The notes under the pieces are model-generated. The model had not been told where the DNA came from. It was given only the letters and a program-made list of their open reading frames with translations, and did not search any database. From Pseudomonadota bacterium (GTDB lineage Bacteria; Pseudomonadota; Gammaproteobacteria; Steroidobacterales; Steroidobacteraceae), in NCBI GenBank assembly GCA_025355105.1, contig JANYAE010000030.1, positions 1 to 38,697 on the forward strand: a DNA stretch of 38,697 nt. Reading direction: 5' to 3'. Positions 16,849 through 26,718 of this stretch are shown here, one piece after another (positions within the stretch are counted from its first letter, which is position 1; each line of letters starts with the position of its first letter). The translations under genes and the position numbers were made by a program.

Positions 16849-19230
16849 ATGATGCTCCAGAGTTTGTGCCGGCCTGCGGGCCGCGTTTTGACTGCCGGCG
16901 CCGCCGCGTTCGGCCTTCTGGTCGCCGCCGGCGCCGCCGCCCAGACCGTCCCGGCCGACGCCGGCGCGATCGAGGAGGTCGTGGTGACCGCGCAGAAGCG
17001 TTCCGAGACGCTGCAGAGCGTGCCGGTATCGGTGACCGCGCTCACCAGCAGCCAGCTCGGCGAGATGAAGATCGACTCGCCGTCCGATCTCGCCTCGCAG
17101 ATCCCAAACCTGCAGGTGAACGGCATCGTCGGCGAGGGCTCGCCGCTGTTCTCGCTGCGCGGCATCTCGATGTTCGACTACAGCCTCAACCAGTCGAGCC
17201 CGGTCGCGAGCTACATCGACGAGGTCTACAAGGGCAACTTCGTGCTGTTCGGGGTCGAGATGTACGACCTCGAGCGGGTCGAGGTGCTGCGCGGTCCGCA
17301 GGGCACGCTGTACGGCAAGAACACCACCGGCGGCGCGATCAACTTCATCACCCGCAAGCCCGGCTTCGACACCGAGGCCGAGATCAAGGTCGGCGTCGGC
17401 AACTACGGCCGCCAGGAGGCCGAGGCCGCCTTCCAGACCGGCCTGGTGCCCGACCGCCTGGCGCTGCGCGTCGCCTTCACCTACACCAAGGTCGACGGCT
17501 TCGTCCACAACGTGCTGCCGGGCCATCCGGACCTGGAGGGCACCGACCAGTACGGCGCGCGCGTCAGCCTGCTGTTCAAGGCGAGCGACAATCTCGACCT
17601 GTCGCTGCGCTACTCGATGAGCCGCCAGAACCCGTACAACTACGCGATCATCGACGGCAGCGTCGGCTCGGCCGGCGTCGGCTTCACCGGTTACTTCCGC
17701 ACGATCGACGGCAACTTCGGCTCGACCCCGCTGCGCGACGACCAGGTCGCACAGAACTACACGCCGAAGCGCCACCAGGCGAACGACGCACTCGCGCTGA
17801 CGGCCAACTGGAAGCTCTCCGAGGCACTGCAGCTGACTTCCATCACGTCCTGGGATCAGGGCTCGCTGTTCAACCCCGAAGGCACCGACGGCACGCCGCT
17901 CAACATCTGGAAGATCCCGTACACCGGCAACACGCACCAGCTGACGCAGGACCTGCGGCTGACGACCACCGACAACGGCCCGCTCAGCTACATCGTCGGC
18001 GCCTACTACCAGCACGAGACGATCTTCAACTCGACCGAGAACCAGATCTTCACGGATCCGGCGTTCGCGGTGACCGGCGACTACAACGACTGCCTCAACA
18101 ACTCGACCGGCGGCTTCAGCGCCGGCGCCTACATCAACCTGAGCTGCATCTACCACAACCAGTTCGACCAGATCCGCAACAGCTGGGCGACGTACTCCGA
18201 CGGCAGCTACAAGATCTCCGACGCGGTCAAGCTGCGTGCCGGATTGCGCTACAACCACGACAACGGCGCGCAGAAGAACATCCTCGACCAGCTGCGCGGC
18301 AGCGACAACGTGCCGATCGCCAACCTCGGCTTCTTCGACACCACCTACAACGGCAACCCCGGCCCGACCTTCTGGTTGCCGGGCACACCCGGCTACGACG
18401 CGGCCGTCAACGCCACCCGCCGCCAGGACATCCACAACACCGCGTTCACCGGGCGCCTCGGACTCGACGTCACGCCGGCGAAGGACGTGCTGCTGTACGC
18501 CAACTACAGCCGCGGCTATCGCTCGGCGGCCTTCAACGCCCAGTTCCTGTTCACGCCGCAGGACCTCACCGCGGTCGAGCCCGAGACCCTCGACGCGATC
18601 GAGGCCGGCTTCAAGACCGGCTGGCTCGACGGCCGGCTGACCTTCGACGGCGCGCTGTTCCACTACCAGTACAAGAACCAGCAGTTCATCGACGTCTACA
18701 TCACCGGCCAGCAGCCGCTGATCAATCTGCCGAAGTCGAAGATCGACGGCGCGGAGTTCGAGCTCGTCGCCCGCCCGGTGCGCTCGCTGACGCTGCGCGC
18801 CGGCCTCGGCATCCTCGAGACCAAGATCGAGGAGGCGATGATCCACTCGAACGTGTCCACCGGCCTGCAGGACGTGTCCGGCAACAAGCTGCCGTACGCG
18901 CCGACCGTCTCCGGCACGCTGTCGGCCGACTGGGACGCGGCCAGCTTCGGTGCGATGAACCTGCGCCTGCACATCGACGGCAGCTATGCTTCGAAGCAGT
19001 ACTTCGAGCTGCGCAACGAAGACCGCATCGCGCAGGACGCTTACACGCTGCTCAACGCCCGCGTCATGCTGCGCGGCGACGGCGGCAAGTGGGAGCTCGG
19101 CGCATGGGGCCGCAACCTCGGCGACAAGTTCTACCTGACCAACGCCGTGGACGTGCAGGGCTTCGGCTTCGACTACCGGCATCGCGGCGTGCCGCGCATG
19201 TTCGGGCTCGACGCCAGCTACCACTTCTAG
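16849..19230 (+). CDS. TonB-dependent outer-membrane receptor
   Basis: A 793-aa outer-membrane transporter. A signal peptide (about 1-33, ending AAAQ) precedes the TonB box [10 protein letters not shown] (about 43-52), the plug domain (to about 170, with [29 protein letters not shown]) and a 22-stranded barrel ending in the canonical aromatic C-terminus YHF. The family imports siderophores, cobalamin, sugars and other large or scarce nutrients using proton-motive force. It heads a tight ten-gene same-strand run with the qhp genes; only 25 bp separate it from the next start. The cargo is unknown, and an amine-bearing compound or a metal/heme source for QHNDH are both possible. ATG codons occur at 16849 and 16852. 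Confidence 0.93.
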   Translation: MMLQSLCRPAGRVLTAGAAAFGLLVAAGAAAQTVPADAGAIEEVVVTAQKRSETLQSVPVSVTALTSSQLGEMKIDSPSDLASQIPNLQVNGIVGEGSPLFSLRGISMFDYSLNQSSPVASYIDEVYKGNFVLFGVEMYDLERVEVLRGPQGTLYGKNTTGGAINFITRKPGFDTEAEIKVGVGNYGRQEAEAAFQTGLVPDRLALRVAFTYTKVDGFVHNVLPGHPDLEGTDQYGARVSLLFKASDNLDLSLRYSMSRQNPYNYAIIDGSVGSAGVGFTGYFRTIDGNFGSTPLRDDQVAQNYTPKRHQANDALALTANWKLSEALQLTSITSWDQGSLFNPEGTDGTPLNIWKIPYTGNTHQLTQDLRLTTTDNGPLSYIVGAYYQHETIFNSTENQIFTDPAFAVTGDYNDCLNNSTGGFSAGAYINLSCIYHNQFDQIRNSWATYSDGSYKISDAVKLRAGLRYNHDNGAQKNILDQLRGSDNVPIANLGFFDTTYNGNPGPTFWLPGTPGYDAAVNATRRQDIHNTAFTGRLGLDVTPAKDVLLYANYSRGYRSAAFNAQFLFTPQDLTAVEPETLDAIEAGFKTGWLDGRLTFDGALFHYQYKNQQFIDVYITGQQPLINLPKSKIDGAEFELVARPVRSLTLRAGLGILETKIEEAMIHSNVSTGLQDVSGNKLPYAPTVSGTLSADWDAASFGAMNLRLHIDGSYASKQYFELRNEDRIAQDAYTLLNARVMLRGDGGKWELGAWGRNLGDKFYLTNAVDVQGFGFDYRHRGVPRMFGLDASYHF

Positions 19231-19255
19231 CGCGCCGCGGTCGGGGGACGTTGCC

Positions 19256-20959
19256 ATGACCGAGGCCGCCGCGACGGCGCCAAGCTTCGTGTCGGGCACG
19301 AGCACGGCGCCGCTGCTGTACCGCACCGTTGACGGCGTGCTGCGCGCCGCCGTCGACGGCGGCCCCGACCGGCTCGCGCTGGTCGTGCCGCAGCAGTCGC
19401 TGCGCTACAGCTACCGCGAGTTCGACGCCGCGGTCGAGCGCGTCGCGCGCGGTCTGATCGGCTGCGGCCTCGATCCCGGCGATCGCATCGGCATCTGGGC
19501 GCCGAACTGCGCCGAGTGGGTGCTGACGATGTTCGCCGCGGCGCGCGCTGGGCTCATCCTGGTCAACATCAACCCGGCCTACCGCACCTCGGAACTCGAG
19601 TACGCGCTCAGGCTGGTCGGCTGCCGGGCGCTGGTGTTCTCGGCCGCGTTCAAGGGCAGCGACTACCTCGCGATGCTGCGCGAGCTGATCCCCGAGCTCG
19701 GCCACGCGGCGCACGGCCGGCTGGTGAGCGAGCGCTTCCCGGAGCTGCGCCTGCTGGTGCGTATCGGCAGCGGCGAGGCCCCCGCCTGCCTGTCGTTCGC
19801 CGACCTCGAGGCAGCCGGCCACGAGCGCGCGGCCGGCGCCATCGGCGCGCTGGCGCCGACGCTGGACCCCGACCAGCCGTACAACATCCAGTTCACGAGC
19901 GGCACGACCGGTCTGCCGAAGGGCGCGACGCTGACGCACTTCAACATCGTCAACAACGGCTTCTTCGTCGGCGAGGCCATGCGCCTCGCCGACACCGACC
20001 GCGTCTGCATCCCGGTGCCGCTGTATCACTGCTTCGGCATGGTGCTCGGCGTGCTGGCAGCGATGACCCACGGCGCCGCCAGCGTCTTCCCGGGCGAGGC
20101 TTTCGAGCCGTTGGCGACGCTCGAGACCGTGCAACGCGAGCGCTGCACGGCGCTGCATGGCGTGCCGACGATGTTCATCGCCGAGCTCGAGCACCCGCGG
20201 TTCCGCGACTTCGACCTGAGCTCGCTGCGCACCGGCATCATGGCCGGCTCGCCGTGCCCGATCGCCGTGATGCGCCGGGTGGTCGACGAGATGCACCTGC
20301 CGGAGGTCACGATCTGCTACGGCATGACCGAGACCAGCCCAGTCAGCTTCCAGAGCTCGTGCGACGACCCGCTCGAGCGGCGCGTCGGCACGGTCGGCAG
20401 GATCCACCCGCACGTGCAGGTCAAGATCGTCGACGGCGACGGCCGGGTGACGCCGCGCGGCACCTCCGGCGAGCTGCTGACGCGCGGCTACAGCGTGATG
20501 CGCGGCTACTGGGCCGAGCCCGAGCGCAGCCGGGATGCAATCGACGCCGGCGGCTGGATGCACACCGGCGACCTCGCGGTCATCGACGAGCAGGGTTACT
20601 GCAACATCGTCGGTCGCGTGAAGGACATGATCATCCGCGGCGGCGAGAACATTTCGCCACGCGAGATCGAGGAGTTCCTGTACCGGCACCCGGCGGTGCT
20701 CGACGTCGCGGTGGTCGGCGTCCCGGACCACAAGTACGGCGAAGCGGTCTGCGCCTGCATCCGGCTGCGCGAGGGCGCGAGCGCGGACGAGGAGCAGATC
20801 CGCGAGTTCTGCCGCGGCCAGATCGCGCACTACAAGGTGCCGCGCTACGTGCGCTTCGTCGACAGTTTTCCGATGACGGTCACCGGCAAGGTGCAGAAGT
20901 ACCTGATCCGCGAGCACGTGCGCGCCGAGCTCAAGCTCAGCGATGAGGCGCACGCGTGA
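19256..20959 (+). CDS. AMP-forming acyl-CoA synthetase, ACSF2-like
   Basis: A 567-aa fatty acid CoA ligase of the ANL superfamily. It has [17 protein letters not shown], the adenylation motif [37 protein letters not shown] and [20 protein letters not shown], ending with the catalytic-lysine motif TVTGKVQKY. The pattern resembles ACSF2-type medium-chain acyl-CoA synthetases. It lies between the TonB receptor and qhpG, overlapping qhpG by 4 bp (GTGA). That coupling suggests it activates the carboxylic acid derived from the amine oxidised by QHNDH. It would need an aldehyde dehydrogenase encoded elsewhere. Confidence 0.91.
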   Translation: MTEAAATAPSFVSGTSTAPLLYRTVDGVLRAAVDGGPDRLALVVPQQSLRYSYREFDAAVERVARGLIGCGLDPGDRIGIWAPNCAEWVLTMFAAARAGLILVNINPAYRTSELEYALRLVGCRALVFSAAFKGSDYLAMLRELIPELGHAAHGRLVSERFPELRLLVRIGSGEAPACLSFADLEAAGHERAAGAIGALAPTLDPDQPYNIQFTSGTTGLPKGATLTHFNIVNNGFFVGEAMRLADTDRVCIPVPLYHCFGMVLGVLAAMTHGAASVFPGEAFEPLATLETVQRERCTALHGVPTMFIAELEHPRFRDFDLSSLRTGIMAGSPCPIAVMRRVVDEMHLPEVTICYGMTETSPVSFQSSCDDPLERRVGTVGRIHPHVQVKIVDGDGRVTPRGTSGELLTRGYSVMRGYWAEPERSRDAIDAGGWMHTGDLAVIDEQGYCNIVGRVKDMIIRGGENISPREIEEFLYRHPAVLDVAVVGVPDHKYGEAVCACIRLREGASADEEQIREFCRGQIAHYKVPRYVRFVDSFPMTVTGKVQKYLIREHVRAELKLSDEAHA

Positions 20960-22260
20960 CGCTGCACGCCGACGTCGTGGTGCTGGGCGCTGGGCCGGCC
21001 GGCGCGGCGGTGGCCAGGCAGCTCGCCGCCGCCGGCGCGACCGTGCTCGTGGTCGCCGGCCCGCGGCCGGCCGCGGCCCGCGAGGGCTATTCACAGCGCA
21101 CGCTGGCACGGTTGCAGGCGGAAGGCCTCGACGAGGTCGGCGCGACGCTGATCGGGCCGGTGGCGCGCGGCGGCCACTGGGGCGCTGGCCGGGCGGTCGA
21201 CGGCCGCGAGTGGCTGGCCGACCGGGCGCGTGTCGCGCAGGCGCTCGAGCGCGCGCTCGCACGCGGCGGCGTGCGCTGCGTCGGCGGGCCCGCGAGCCGC
21301 GTCGCGCGCGCCGCCACGGGCTACACCGTCGAGTTCTGCGGCGGGCGGGTCGAGGCGCGGCTGCTCGTCGACGCGCGCGGCCGGCGCGGCCCGCAGTCGC
21401 GGGGACCCTTGCTGCTCGCGCTCGGCCGCAGCCACGCGCACGCCAGCGGCCGCCCGGCGACCCGCATCGCGTGCTGGTCACGGGGCTGGTGCTGGCTCGC
21501 CGACGACGGCGAGCAGGTGTTCGTGCAGCTGGTCGGCGCGGCGCGCGGCGCCGATCGGCCGCTGGACTGGTTCGCCGCCGCGGCCGCGGAAGTGCCCGGC
21601 CTCGGCGCGATCCTCGCCGCAGCACCTGCCAGCGCGCTGGTCGCGCGACCGGCGCACGCGCGTCTCGGGCGCGCGAGCAGGGATCCCGGCATCTGGCGTG
21701 TCGGCGACGCCGCGCTCGCGCTCGATCCGCTGTCCGGGCAGGGCGTCTACGAGGCGCTGCGCGGCGCGACGGTCGTCGCCGCAGCGGCGCGCACCGTGCT
21801 CGAGGGCGGCACGGCCGCGCTCGCCGCGCGTTTCGTCGCCGAGCGTTACGCCGAGGCCTGGTCAAAGGCGGTGGCGACCGCGGCCGGCTTCTACGCCGAG
21901 AACGCCGCGCTGGGCGCGTTCTGGGCCGACACCGCGGCAGCCTACGCCGCGCTCGTACCGTCGCCGGCGCCCGCCGAGCCGCGCATCGAGCGTCGCCCGG
22001 TGCTCGAGGACGGCCGCATCCGCGAACGCGCCGTGCTCGTGACCGCCGCGGCGCCGCGCGGCGCCTGGCACGTCGACGGCGTGCCGCTGGTCGCGCTGCT
22101 CGACCTCATCCGTGACGCCGCGCCAGCGGCGCCGGTGCTGCTCGACGCGGCGCGAAGCCTCGACCGGCCGCCGGCCGCCGTCGAGAAGGCGCTCCACTGG
22201 CTCAAGGCCTCGGGGGCGCTTGCCGTGCCTCGCGGGGCATCCCTTTCCTCAGGAGTCTGA
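20956..22260 (+). CDS. qhpG: FAD-dependent monooxygenase for CTQ biogenesis
   Basis: A 434-aa flavoprotein. The N-terminal dinucleotide fold is [17 protein letters not shown] (about residues 7-23). The second FAD motif is [19 protein letters not shown] (about 253-271), as in tryptophan-halogenase and PHBH-like monooxygenases. The C-terminal 80 residues form an extra, probably helical, domain. QhpG is the enzyme that hydroxylates the Trp of the gamma subunit on the way to cysteine tryptophylquinone (CTQ). The function is assigned from the fold plus its position directly before qhpA. It starts at a GTG overlapping the ligase stop and ends 4 bp before qhpA. Confidence 0.87.
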   Translation: MTLHADVVVLGAGPAGAAVARQLAAAGATVLVVAGPRPAAAREGYSQRTLARLQAEGLDEVGATLIGPVARGGHWGAGRAVDGREWLADRARVAQALERALARGGVRCVGGPASRVARAATGYTVEFCGGRVEARLLVDARGRRGPQSRGPLLLALGRSHAHASGRPATRIACWSRGWCWLADDGEQVFVQLVGAARGADRPLDWFAAAAAEVPGLGAILAAAPASALVARPAHARLGRASRDPGIWRVGDAALALDPLSGQGVYEALRGATVVAAAARTVLEGGTAALAARFVAERYAEAWSKAVATAAGFYAENAALGAFWADTAAAYAALVPSPAPAEPRIERRPVLEDGRIRERAVLVTAAAPRGAWHVDGVPLVALLDLIRDAAPAAPVLLDAARSLDRPPAAVEKALHWLKASGALAVPRGASLSSGV

Positions 22261-22264
22261 AGCC

Positions 22265-23830
22265 GTGCCGATCCGAAGCGTGATGACTCGCCTTGCCCTG
22301 TGCATGCTCGCGCTGCCGGCCGCCGCCGGTGCCGCGGCAGCGCAACCCGGCGCGGCGCTGGTGCGGACCTGGTGCTCCGGTTGCCACCACGAGGCCAAGC
22401 CGGGCCACTTCGAGCGGATCAGCGTGATTCGCAAGACGCCGGAAGGCTGGGTGATGACGCTGTTTCGCATGCGGCAGGTGCATCACCTGGTGCTCACCGA
22501 CGAGGTGCACGATGCGCTGGTGCGCTACCTCGCCGACACCCAGGGGCTCGCGCCCTCGGAAGCCGCGCCGGCGCGCTTTGCGCTCGAGCGCCGGCCGAAC
22601 GCGCAGGACCTCGACCTCGGGCCGGAGCTCGGCGTGATGTGCGGTCGCTGCCACTCGCTGGCGCGCGTCGCCCTGCAGCGCCGCGACAGCGACGAATGGC
22701 TGAAGCACATGCACTTTCACGTCGGCCAGTTTTCGACGCTCGAGTACCAGGCCTCAGGTCGCGACCGGCCGTGGTGGCAGATCGCCTCGACGCAGCTGCC
22801 GCCGGAGCTCGGCAAGCGCTTTCCGTTCACGACCACTGCCTGGAGCGACTGGCAGAAGCAGCCGAAGCGCGAGCTGGCCGGCCGCTGGATCGTGGTCGGC
22901 CACGTGCCGGGCGGCCGCGACTTCTACGGCACCGCCGATATCACGCGCGAGGCCGGCGGCGACTACCGCGCGCGCTACGCGCTCAACGAGGCCGGCGGCG
23001 CGGCCATCGCCGGCGAGTCGCATGCGATCGTCTACACCGGCTACGAGTGGCGCGGCCGGGCGGCGCTCGGCGGCCGCGCGGTGCGCGAGATCTTCGCCGC
23101 GAACGAGGACGGCAGCCGCATCGCGGGCCGCTGGTTCGACCCGGAGCACTCGGAACTCGGCGGCGAGTGGACTGCGATCCGCGCCGACGGCGCGCCGCAG
23201 CTGCTCGCAGTGTTGCCGCAGGCGCTGCGCGCCGGCACGAGCGGCCGGGTGGTCGTGGTCGGCAGTGGCCTCGGCGCACTGGACGACGCCGGCTTCGGCG
23301 CCGGCGTCAGCGCGACGGTCGTGCGCCGTGAGGCGAATCTGTTCGAGGCGGACGTGGTCGTCGCCGCCGACGCCGTGCCCGGCGCGCGCGCGCTGCGCGC
23401 CGGCGCCGCAGCCGGCCAGCTGATCGTGTTCCGGCAGATCGACGAGTTGGAGGTGCGGCCGGCCTACGGCATCGCGCGCCTCGGCGGCGGCAAGCTCGCG
23501 CCGGTCGCGGCGCAGTTCGAGGCGATCGCCGCGACCCGCCTGCCGGGCGGCGCGCTGCTGTCGCTCGGGCCGGTGGCCGCCGAGTGGAGTACGGTGTCCT
23601 TCGACGAGGAGGCGCGGCGCACCTCCGACGACAAGTACGCCGGCCAGATGGACCCGACCGGCCGGTTCCTGCCGGCGGTGGCCGGCCCGAACCCGACCCG
23701 CGAGTACTCCGGCGACAACGTCGGCAATCTGGCGGTGCTCGCGAGCGTCAAGGACGGCGAGCGAACGGTTGACGCCCGCTCGCACCTCGTCGTGACCGTG
23801 CAGCGCTGGGTCAACCCGCCGATCTACTGA
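22265..23830 (+). CDS. qhpA: Quinohemoprotein amine dehydrogenase, alpha subunit
   Basis: A 521-aa periplasmic diheme subunit of QHNDH, which oxidatively deaminates primary amines to aldehydes and passes electrons from CTQ to its hemes and on to a soluble carrier. A signal peptide covers about 1-26. Two c-type heme motifs are visible: CSGCH (Cys37, Cys40, His41) and CGRCH (Cys126, Cys129, His130). The C-terminal two thirds fit the beta-rich domains II-V. The start is GTG at 22265 with AGGAG 10 nt upstream; an ATG 18 nt later would also leave a signal peptide. A longer in-frame start lies inside qhpG and is rejected. Confidence 0.93.
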   Translation: MPIRSVMTRLALCMLALPAAAGAAAAQPGAALVRTWCSGCHHEAKPGHFERISVIRKTPEGWVMTLFRMRQVHHLVLTDEVHDALVRYLADTQGLAPSEAAPARFALERRPNAQDLDLGPELGVMCGRCHSLARVALQRRDSDEWLKHMHFHVGQFSTLEYQASGRDRPWWQIASTQLPPELGKRFPFTTTAWSDWQKQPKRELAGRWIVVGHVPGGRDFYGTADITREAGGDYRARYALNEAGGAAIAGESHAIVYTGYEWRGRAALGGRAVREIFAANEDGSRIAGRWFDPEHSELGGEWTAIRADGAPQLLAVLPQALRAGTSGRVVVVGSGLGALDDAGFGAGVSATVVRREANLFEADVVVAADAVPGARALRAGAAAGQLIVFRQIDELEVRPAYGIARLGGGKLAPVAAQFEAIAATRLPGGALLSLGPVAAEWSTVSFDEEARRTSDDKYAGQMDPTGRFLPAVAGPNPTREYSGDNVGNLAVLASVKDGERTVDARSHLVVTVQRWVNPPIY

Positions 23831-23852
23831 CGCCCGAGCGAGGCCAACCGTC

Positions 23853-25301
23853 ATGACCGCAGTCGCCGAGCGCTTCGAATACAACGCCGCCAATGGCCAC
23901 CTGGTCGGGCGCGATCCGCAGGCTTTCCTGCTGCACGTGCCGACCACGGCGTTGTTCGGCATCGACGCGGCCGGGCTCGCCGTGCTGGCGGCCTGCCCGA
24001 AGGGCGCCGGCCGCAGCGTCGACGAGCTCGTGGCGCTGCTGGCCACGCGCTTCCCGCCCGCGCGGATCCGCGCGGTGGCCGCCGAGCTTGCCAAGCTCGA
24101 GGTGCTGCAGCCCTCAGGCAGCCTGAAGCCGATCAACCCGGCCGGCGTCAAGCTCACGCAGTACCCGCTGTCGACGCTGGTGCTCAACGTCAACACCGGT
24201 TGCAACCTGTCGTGCAGCTACTGCTACAAGGAAGACCTCGCCAAGCCGGCCGACGGCCGCCGCATGGACTTCAAGACGGCGGCGCAGAGCGTCGACCTGC
24301 TGTTCCGGCAGGGCGCCGCGCGCGAGCGCATCAACATCGTGTTCTTCGGCGGCGAGCCGCTGACCAACGTGCCGCTGATCCGCGACGTCGTCGGCTACGC
24401 CGAGGCGCTCGCCGCCCGCGACCGGCGACGCATCGACTTCTCGCTGACCACCAACGCGACGCTGCTGACGCCGGAGCTGGTCGACTGGTTCGACGAGCAC
24501 CGCTTCGGCCTGTCGGTGTCGATGGATGGCCCGCAGTCGGTCCACGACCGGCACCGCAAGAGCGTCGGCGGCAAGGGCACCTACGCGACCGTGGCGCGCA
24601 AGGTCGAGATGCTGCTCGCTCGCTACCGCTCGCGGCCGGTCGGCGCGCGGGTCACGCTCGGCCGCGGCAACACCGGCGTCGAGGCGATCCACGCGCACCT
24701 GCGCGGCGAGCTCGGCTTCCACGAGGTCGGCTACGCGCCCGTGACCTCGGCCGAGGACGCGGACCATGCGCTCACCAGCGACGAGCTCGCCGAGGTGCAC
24801 GCCGCGTTCGAGCGGCTCGGCCTCGACTACCGCGCGGCAGCGCTCGTCGATCGCAACAACGGCTTTTCGAACATGCACCAGCTGATGACCGACCTGCACG
24901 AGGGCCGGCGCAAGTCGGTGCCGTGCGGTGCCGGCATCGGCCTGCTGGCGGTCGACGGCGACGGCGCGCTCAACCTGTGCCACCGCTTCACCGGCTCGGA
25001 CCTGCCGACCTTCGGCAACGTCGCGACCGGCATCGACACCGGCCGCCTCGGCGCCTTCATCGAGCAGGCGATCGACCGCGAGGGCACGCACTGCCAGACC
25101 TGCCGGATCCGCAATCTGTGCGCCGGCGGCTGCTACCACGAGGCCTACGCGCGCTTCGGTGACCCGCACCACCGCACCTATCACTACTGCGACCTGCTGC
25201 GCAGCTGGGTCGACTTCGGTGTCGGCGTGTACGCCGACATCCAGCGCCTGAATCCCGCGTTCTTTGCCCGCCACCTCGAGCCGAGGAGTGTCCCCGGATG
25301 A
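23853..25301 (+). CDS. qhpD: Radical SAM/SPASM maturase forming Cys-Asp/Glu thioether links
   Basis: A 482-aa radical SAM enzyme that installs the intra-peptide thioether bonds in the QHNDH gamma subunit. The cluster motif is Cys117-x3-Cys121-x2-Cys124 (CNLSCSYC). FFGGEPL (164-170) and SMDGP (222-226) follow. The SPASM region has Cys358, Cys376, Cys414, Cys417, Cys423, Cys427 and Cys446, enough for two auxiliary 4Fe-4S clusters. The N-terminal 100 residues are a likely peptide-recognition (RRE-like) domain. The stop overlaps qhpC, its substrate, by 4 bp (ATGA), so enzyme and substrate are translationally coupled. Confidence 0.94.
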   Translation: MTAVAERFEYNAANGHLVGRDPQAFLLHVPTTALFGIDAAGLAVLAACPKGAGRSVDELVALLATRFPPARIRAVAAELAKLEVLQPSGSLKPINPAGVKLTQYPLSTLVLNVNTGCNLSCSYCYKEDLAKPADGRRMDFKTAAQSVDLLFRQGAARERINIVFFGGEPLTNVPLIRDVVGYAEALAARDRRRIDFSLTTNATLLTPELVDWFDEHRFGLSVSMDGPQSVHDRHRKSVGGKGTYATVARKVEMLLARYRSRPVGARVTLGRGNTGVEAIHAHLRGELGFHEVGYAPVTSAEDADHALTSDELAEVHAAFERLGLDYRAAALVDRNNGFSNMHQLMTDLHEGRRKSVPCGAGIGLLAVDGDGALNLCHRFTGSDLPTFGNVATGIDTGRLGAFIEQAIDREGTHCQTCRIRNLCAGGCYHEAYARFGDPHHRTYHYCDLLRSWVDFGVGVYADIQRLNPAFFARHLEPRSVPG

Positions 25302-25618
25302 GCGAACTCAAACCCACCAACCGCAAGGCCGAGCTACTGCTCGAGGCCGTCGCCGAAGGCCACGCCGCCGAGGTCTATGCGATGGACACGGTCGCCGGCT
25401 GCGCGACCACTTTCGACCCGGGCTGGGAGGTGGATCCCTTCGGCGGCGTCGCCTCGCTGTGCCAGCCGATGGAGGCCGACCTGTACGGCTGCTCGGACCC
25501 GTGCTGGTGGCCGGCGCAGGTGCCGGACACCATGAACACCTACCCGGACTGGGACGCCGGCAAGCCCTCGGCGCAGAACGACTGGCGCGAACTTGACGCC
25601 GTGTTCCCGAAGAAGTGA
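25298..25618 (+). CDS. qhpC: QHNDH gamma subunit precursor, carrier of the CTQ cofactor
   Basis: A 106-aa peptide substrate and catalytic subunit. By comparison with the Paracoccus protein, about 28 residues form a leader removed by QhpE. In the rest, every cross-linking residue is conserved at a constant offset of 28: Cys35-Glu44, Cys55-Asp61 and Cys69-Asp77 for the three thioether links, and Cys65-Trp71 for the CTQ cofactor. Blocks [20 protein letters not shown] and DPCWWPAQV are diagnostic. There is no Sec signal peptide, in keeping with cytoplasmic modification before export by QhpF. It lies between its maturase (qhpD) and qhpB. Confidence 0.96.
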   Translation: MSELKPTNRKAELLLEAVAEGHAAEVYAMDTVAGCATTFDPGWEVDPFGGVASLCQPMEADLYGCSDPCWWPAQVPDTMNTYPDWDAGKPSAQNDWRELDAVFPKK

Positions 25619-25632
25619 TGAGGAGAGCACCG

Positions 25633-26718
25633 ATGGTCCGTCCCAGCCGCATCGCCGCCCTGCTGCTCGCCGCCGCGCTCGCCGGCGGCGTGACCGCCGC
25701 GGCGGCCGGCGACCTGATCCTCACCGGCGCCAAGCCTGACCGGCTGTTCGTGATCGACGCCGCCAGCCGCAGCGTGAAGTCGGAGTTTCGCATCGCCGGC
25801 GCCAACGGTCAGGTCGGCACGATCGTGCCGTCGCCGGACGGCCGCATCGCCTACGTGCTGGTCAACCGCATGGAGAGCATCGTCGGCATCGACCTCGCCG
25901 ACGGCCACGCGATGTTCCGCGCCGACCTGTCGACGCCGGGCGAGCGTGTCAAGGCACTGTTTGCCTTCACCGTGACGCCGGACGGCAAGGAGCTGATCGC
26001 CTACGAGGTGCCGACCAAGCTGCTGCCGAGCGAGTACCAGGTGGAGGAGCCGCGCTTCGCGGTGTTCAAGACGAGCGGCGGGCTGAAGGCCAAGGCCGTC
26101 CGGCAGTACCCCGCGCAGCGCCGCTTGCACATGCTGCTCATGCGGCCGTCCGGCAAGAGCTTCTACGCGCTCGGCTTCGACCTCTACGAATACGATGTGC
26201 AGACCGGCAAGCTGCTCGGCACGCGCGGCATCCAGAAGTGGCAGCTGCCGGCGCACTCGCAGCCTGACCTGTTGGCGTTCTGGCCGGTCACCGAGCCGTC
26301 CGGCGTGTTCACGAGCCCGTTGTACTCGGAGGCCCAGCAGGGCGCGGCGGCGGCGCCGATGACGGCGCTCATGTCGCTCGACGTCGCGAGCGGCGCGCTC
26401 GACTACCGCGACTTCGAGCCGCTGTCGGCGCTGATCTTCTCGACCGTGCTGAGTCCGGACCGCAAGACCGCCTACGGCGTCTACTCGACGCTGACCAAGG
26501 TCGACGTCGAGGGCCGCAAGCTCGCCGCGCGCGTGCCGCTTGACCACACCTTCTACTCGGTCAACGTCGCCTCCGACGGCCAGGAGATCTACATCGGCGG
26601 CGCGATGTGCGACGTCGGCTTCTACGACGCCGCCAGCCTCGAGAAGAGGGCGATGCTGAAGCTGCCGGGCTGCGCGGACCAGTCGGTGGCGTCGCTGCGT
26701 GTCATCCGCACGCACTGA
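25633..26718 (+). CDS. qhpB: Quinohemoprotein amine dehydrogenase, beta subunit
   Basis: A 361-aa periplasmic beta-propeller subunit that, with the alpha subunit, encloses the small gamma subunit. The signal peptide is residues 1-24 or so (LLLAAALAGGVTAAAAG). Propeller blades of YVTN type follow (for example PDRLFVIDAASRSV, VGTIVPSPDGRIAYVLVNRMESIVGIDL, LSPDRKTAYGVYSTLTKVDV). The ATG at 25633 has AGGAG 7 nt upstream and gives the cleanest signal peptide; in-frame starts at 25615/25618 overlap qhpC. The 3' end overlaps the next gene by 20 bp. Confidence 0.93.
   Translation: MVRPSRIAALLLAAALAGGVTAAAAGDLILTGAKPDRLFVIDAASRSVKSEFRIAGANGQVGTIVPSPDGRIAYVLVNRMESIVGIDLADGHAMFRADLSTPGERVKALFAFTVTPDGKELIAYEVPTKLLPSEYQVEEPRFAVFKTSGGLKAKAVRQYPAQRRLHMLLMRPSGKSFYALGFDLYEYDVQTGKLLGTRGIQKWQLPAHSQPDLLAFWPVTEPSGVFTSPLYSEAQQGAAAAPMTALMSLDVASGALDYRDFEPLSALIFSTVLSPDRKTAYGVYSTLTKVDVEGRKLAARVPLDHTFYSVNVASDGQEIYIGGAMCDVGFYDAASLEKRAMLKLPGCADQSVASLRVIRTH

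Noticed and set aside
16651..19326. Very long minus-strand open frame (891 codons) opposite the TonB receptor
   Set aside because: It is a mirror of a high-G+C gene. It has no recognisable domain, runs through the divergent promoter gap, and is antisense to a clear TonB receptor. The same holds for the long antisense frames opposite prpE (8482-10656) and the ligase/qhpG pair (19064-21865).
21104..21117. Sigma-54-like TGGCAC...TTGC sequence
   Set aside because: The spacing between the two elements is too short, and it lies inside qhpG with no gene start downstream.
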